A stretch of DNA of 64,000 nucleotides from the NCBI GenBank assembly GCA_003255025.1, contig QANY01007217.1, positions 258,033 to 322,032 on the forward strand, read 5' to 3'. This stretch comes from Datisca glomerata (Eukaryota; Streptophyta; Magnoliopsida; Cucurbitales; Datiscaceae). The notes under the pieces are model-generated. The model searched no databases and was not told where the DNA came from. It saw nothing but the letters and a program-made list of their open reading frames with translations. Numbering within the stretch: position 1 is the stretch's first letter; each line of letters opens with the position of its first letter. This document shows, one piece after another, positions 60,469 to 64,000 of this stretch. Made by a program: the position numbers and the translations under genes.

Positions 60469-63400
60469 TTGGAGAAGTTAACTTCATGCCTAAAGGGAAG
60501 ATATCTCTTCTTAGAGTCTTGCATATTGAAGCTCCAACACCTTATTAATATAAGATGCTTGAGACAATGCTAATTGTCTGTTATTATGATCTCGAAATAT
60601 CTGAATGCAGAGATCCTTCATAATGAATTCCTTTCCAAACCAAATCTTGACATCGGATAATTTTTCTACATCATTCTCAATCAGTAGAATATCATCCACA
60701 TAGAAGACTAGAAAAACCATCTTCTCATCCATGTACAAGAGTAGAAAAACCATCTTCCCTTCATTATCAACTTATACACACATGGTTCGTCCACTAACTG
60801 TTCAAAACCCAAGTTCTTGACAGTTTCATCGAATCTGATATTCCACGACTGTGACGCTTGTTTAAGTCCATAAATGGACTTTAGTAGTTTGCAAACCTTG
60901 CCCTCTTAGCATTTCTCCATGAATCCATCTAGTTGAGCCATTTAAATGAGCTATTCAAGATTGTCATTCAGAAAAACAGTCTTGAAATCCATCTGCCAGA
61001 TTTCACAATCGAGGACAATATTAATGGACAGAAGAATTCATATGTACTTAAGCATGGCCACAGGCGAGAATGTATCTTCATAGTCAATACCTTATTTTTG
61101 GAGAAGTTGACTTCATGCCTAAAGGGAAGATATCCCTTCTTGGAGTCTTGCATATTGAAGCTCCAACACCTTATTAATATAAGATGCTTGAGACAATGCC
61201 GATTGTCTGTTATTATGATCTCGAAAGATCTGAATGCCAAGATCCTTCATATTAAATTCCTTTCCAAACCAAATCTTGACATCGGACAATTTTTCTACAT
61301 CATTCTCAATCAGTAGAATATCATCCACATAGAAGACTAGAAAAACCATCTTCTCATCCATGTACAAGAGTAGAAAAACCATCTTCCCTTCATTATCAAC
61401 TTATACACACATGGTTCGTCCACTAACTGTTCAAAACCCAAGTTCTTGACAGTTTCATCGAATCTGATATTCCACGACTGTGACGCTTGTTTAAGTCCAT
61501 AAATGGACTTTAGTAGTTTGCAAACCTTGCCCTCTTAGCATTTCTCCATGAATCCATCTAGTTGAGCCATTTAAATGAGCTATTCAAGATTGTCATTCAG
61601 AAAAACAGTCTTGAAATCCATCTGCCAGATTTCACAATCGAGGACAATATTAATGGACAGAAGAATTCATATGTACTTAAGCATGGCCACAGGCGAGAAT
61701 GTATCTTCATAGTCAATACCTTATTTTTGGAGAAGTTGACTTCATGCTTAAAGGGAAGATATCCCTTCTTGGAGTCTTGCATATTGAAGCTCCAACACCT
61801 TATTAATATAAGATGCTTGAGACAATGCCGATTGTCTGGTATTATGATCTCGAAAGATCTGAATGCCAAGATCCTTCATATTAAATTCCTTTCCAAACCA
61901 AATCTTGACATCGGACAATTTTTCTACATCATTCTCAATCAGTAGAATATCATCCACATAGAAGACTAGAAAAACCATCTTCTCATCCATGTACAAGAGT
62001 AGAAAAACCATCTTCCCTTCATTATCAACTTATACACACATGGTTCGTCCACTAACTGTTCAAAACCCAAGTTCTTGACAGTTTCATCGAATCTGATATT
62101 CCACGACTGTGACGCTTGTTTAAGTCCATAAATGGACTTTAGTAGTTTGCAAACCTTGCCCTCTTAGCATTTCTCCATGAATCCATCTAGTTGAGCCATT
62201 TAAATGAGCTATTCAAGATTGTCATTCAGAAAAACAGTCTTGAAATCCATCTGCCAGATTTCACAATCGAGGACAATATTAATGGACAGAAGAATTCATA
62301 TGTACTTAAGCATGGCCACAGGCGAGAATGTATCTTCATAGTCAATACCTTATTTTTGGAGAAGTTGACTTCATGATTAAAGGGAAGATATCCCTTCTTG
62401 GAGTCTTGCATATTGAAGCTCCAACACCTTATTAATATAAGATGCTTGAGACAATGCCAATTGTCTGTTATTATGATCTCGAAAGATCTGAATGCCAAGA
62501 TCCTTCATATTAAATTCCTTTCCAAACCAAATCTTGAAATCGGACAATTTTCCTACATCATTCTCAAATAGTAGAATATCATCCCCATAGAAGACTAGAA
62601 AAACCATCTTCTCATCCATGTACAAGAGTAGAAAAACCATCTTCCCTTCATTATCAACTTATACACACATGGTTCGTCCACTAACTGTTCAAAACCCAAG
62701 TTCTTGACAGTTTCATCGAATCTGATATTCCACGACTGTGACGCTTGTTTAAGTCCATAAATGGACTTTAGTAGTTTGCAAACCTTGCCCTCTTAGCATT
62801 TCTCCATGAATCCATCTAGTTGAGCCATTTAAATGAGCTATTCAAGATTGTCATTCAGAAAAACAGTCTTGAAATCCATCTGCCAGATTTCACAATCGAG
62901 GACAATATTAATGGACAGAAGAATTCATATGTACTTAAGCATGGCCACAGGCGAGAATGTATCTTCATAGTCAATACCTTATTTTTGGAGAAGTTGACTT
63001 CATGCCTAAAGGGAAGATATCCCTTCTTGGAGTCTTGCATATTGAAGCTCCAACACCTTATTAATATAAGATGCTTGAGACAATGCCAATTGTCTGTTAT
63101 TATGATCTCGAAAGATCTGAATGCCAAGATCCTTCATATTAAATTCCTTTCCAAACCAAATCTTGAAATCGGACAATTTTCCTACATCATTCTCAATCAG
63201 TAGAATATCATCCCCATAGAAGACTAGAAAAACCATCTTCTCATCCATGTACAAGAGTAGAAAAACCATCTTCCCTTCATTATCAACTTATACACACATG
63301 GTTCGTCCACTAACTGTTCAAAACCCAAGTTCTTGACAGTTTCATCGAATCTAATATTCCAAGACTGTGACGCTTGTTTAAGTCCATAAATGGACTTTAG

Positions 63401-64000
63401 TAGGTTGCAAACCTTGTCCTCTTAGCATTTCTCCATGAATCCATCTAGTTGAGCCATTTAAATGAGCTATTCAAGATTGTCATTCAGAAAAACAGTCTTG
63501 AAATCCATCTGCCAATTTCACAATCGAGGATAATATTAATGGACAGAAGAATTCATATGTACTTAAGCATGGCCACAGGCGAGAATGTATCTTCATACTC
63601 AATACCTTATTTTTTGAGAAGTTGACTTCATGCCTAAAGGGAAGATATCTCTTCTTGGAGTCTTGCATATTGAAGCTCCAACACCTTATTAATATAAGAA
63701 GCTTGAGACAATGCAGATTGTCTGTTATTATGATCTCGAAAGATCTGAATGCCAAGATCCTTCATATTAAATTCCTTTCCAAACCAAATCTTGACATCGG
63801 ACAATTTTCTTACATCATTCTAAATCAGTAGAATATCATCCACATAGAAACTAGAAAAACCATCTTCTCATCCATGTACAAGAGTTAAAAAATGAACTTC
63901 CCTTCATTATCAACTTATACACACATGGTTCATCCACTAACTGTTCAAAACCCAAGTTCTTGACAGTTTCATCGAATCTAATATTCCAAGACTGTGACGC
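60469..64000 (-). repeat. Tandem array of a 629-bp unit derived from a copia reverse transcriptase domain
   Basis: Unit starts on the plus strand are 60469, 61098, 61727, 62356, 62985 and 63613 (the fifth unit is 628 bp), and the array runs off the window: at least 5.6 copies. On the minus strand each unit encodes nearly the whole RVT_2 domain. It runs from GIDYEDTFSPVAM through WQMDFKTVFLNDNLE, CKLLKSIYGLKQASQSW and FYVDDILLIENDVEKL (FYGDDILL in copies 4 and 5) to ASYINKVLELQYARLQ. Stops and the 629-bp length (not divisible by three) prevent one long protein. Units 2 and 3 differ at only a few bases by eye, copy 6 more. A 30-bp duplication (AGAAAAACCATCTTC twice) just before the YVDD codons is present in each intact copy. 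Confidence 0.92.

Noticed and set aside
60933..63203. Repeated 127-residue plus-strand frames
   Set aside because: Antisense shadows of the reverse transcriptase units; the minus strand carries the recognisable motifs.
60469..64000. CRISPR-like array or multi-domain polymerase gene
   Set aside because: There are no spacers; units are contiguous 629-bp copies of a reverse transcriptase segment with stops and a length that shifts the frame.

Overview
The window is nuclear DNA of a eudicot plant. The evidence is AT-rich intergenic sequence, GT-AG introns, plant-type genes (a ferroportin of the IREG1/IREG2 clade, a plant secondary-metabolism type SDR, a plant Sel1-like miniprotein) and a very high load of Ty1/copia, CACTA and MITE sequences. 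I cannot name the species. There are four N gaps (7945-7946, 9106-9264, 19998, 56136); each lies in or near a homopolymer or dinucleotide run.

Only three protein genes look alive. A short-chain dehydrogenase/reductase is on the minus strand at 7989-8846. A three-exon, 108-residue Sel1-like protein is on the plus strand at 42625-43725. An eight-exon iron exporter of the ferroportin family (494 residues) is on the plus strand at 46716-55300. Its fifth intron is about 6.1 kb long because it holds a degenerate minus-strand copia element and, next to exon 6, what looks like a piece of plastid DNA carrying the 5' part of trnT-GGU.

Region by region: 0.6-1.9 kb is a two-part minisatellite, first a palindromic array and then a different degenerate array. 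6.1-7.4 kb is a small coding-free LTR retrotransposon with a tRNA-Met primer site. 12.2-12.4 kb is a MITE. 12.5-23.4 kb is a copia element split by a 7-kb CACTA transposon (3-bp target duplication) that carries exon pieces of a PRP16/DEAH7-type splicing helicase and probably of NUP107. 23.8-24.6 kb is a second putative MITE. 25.5-25.7 kb is a dense cluster of hairpins.

26.4-41.6 kb is a mosaic of minus-strand copia sequences. It contains three copies of a roughly 2.1-kb LTR family (A 28547-30652, B 31858-34008 rearranged, C 38506-40620) and two gag-protease pieces that join this LTR at the same base. After ferroportin come a CACTA end, a diverged copy of the 6-7 kb LTR family and a broken Ty3/gypsy gag. 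The window ends in a copia element whose reverse transcriptase domain has been multiplied head to tail with a 629-bp period (at least 5.6 copies, running off the edge).

The most unusual structures are the reverse-transcriptase-derived tandem array, the gene-carrying CACTA element, the recombinant-looking LTR junctions and the clustered hairpins. No sign of a functional operon-like or defence system was found.
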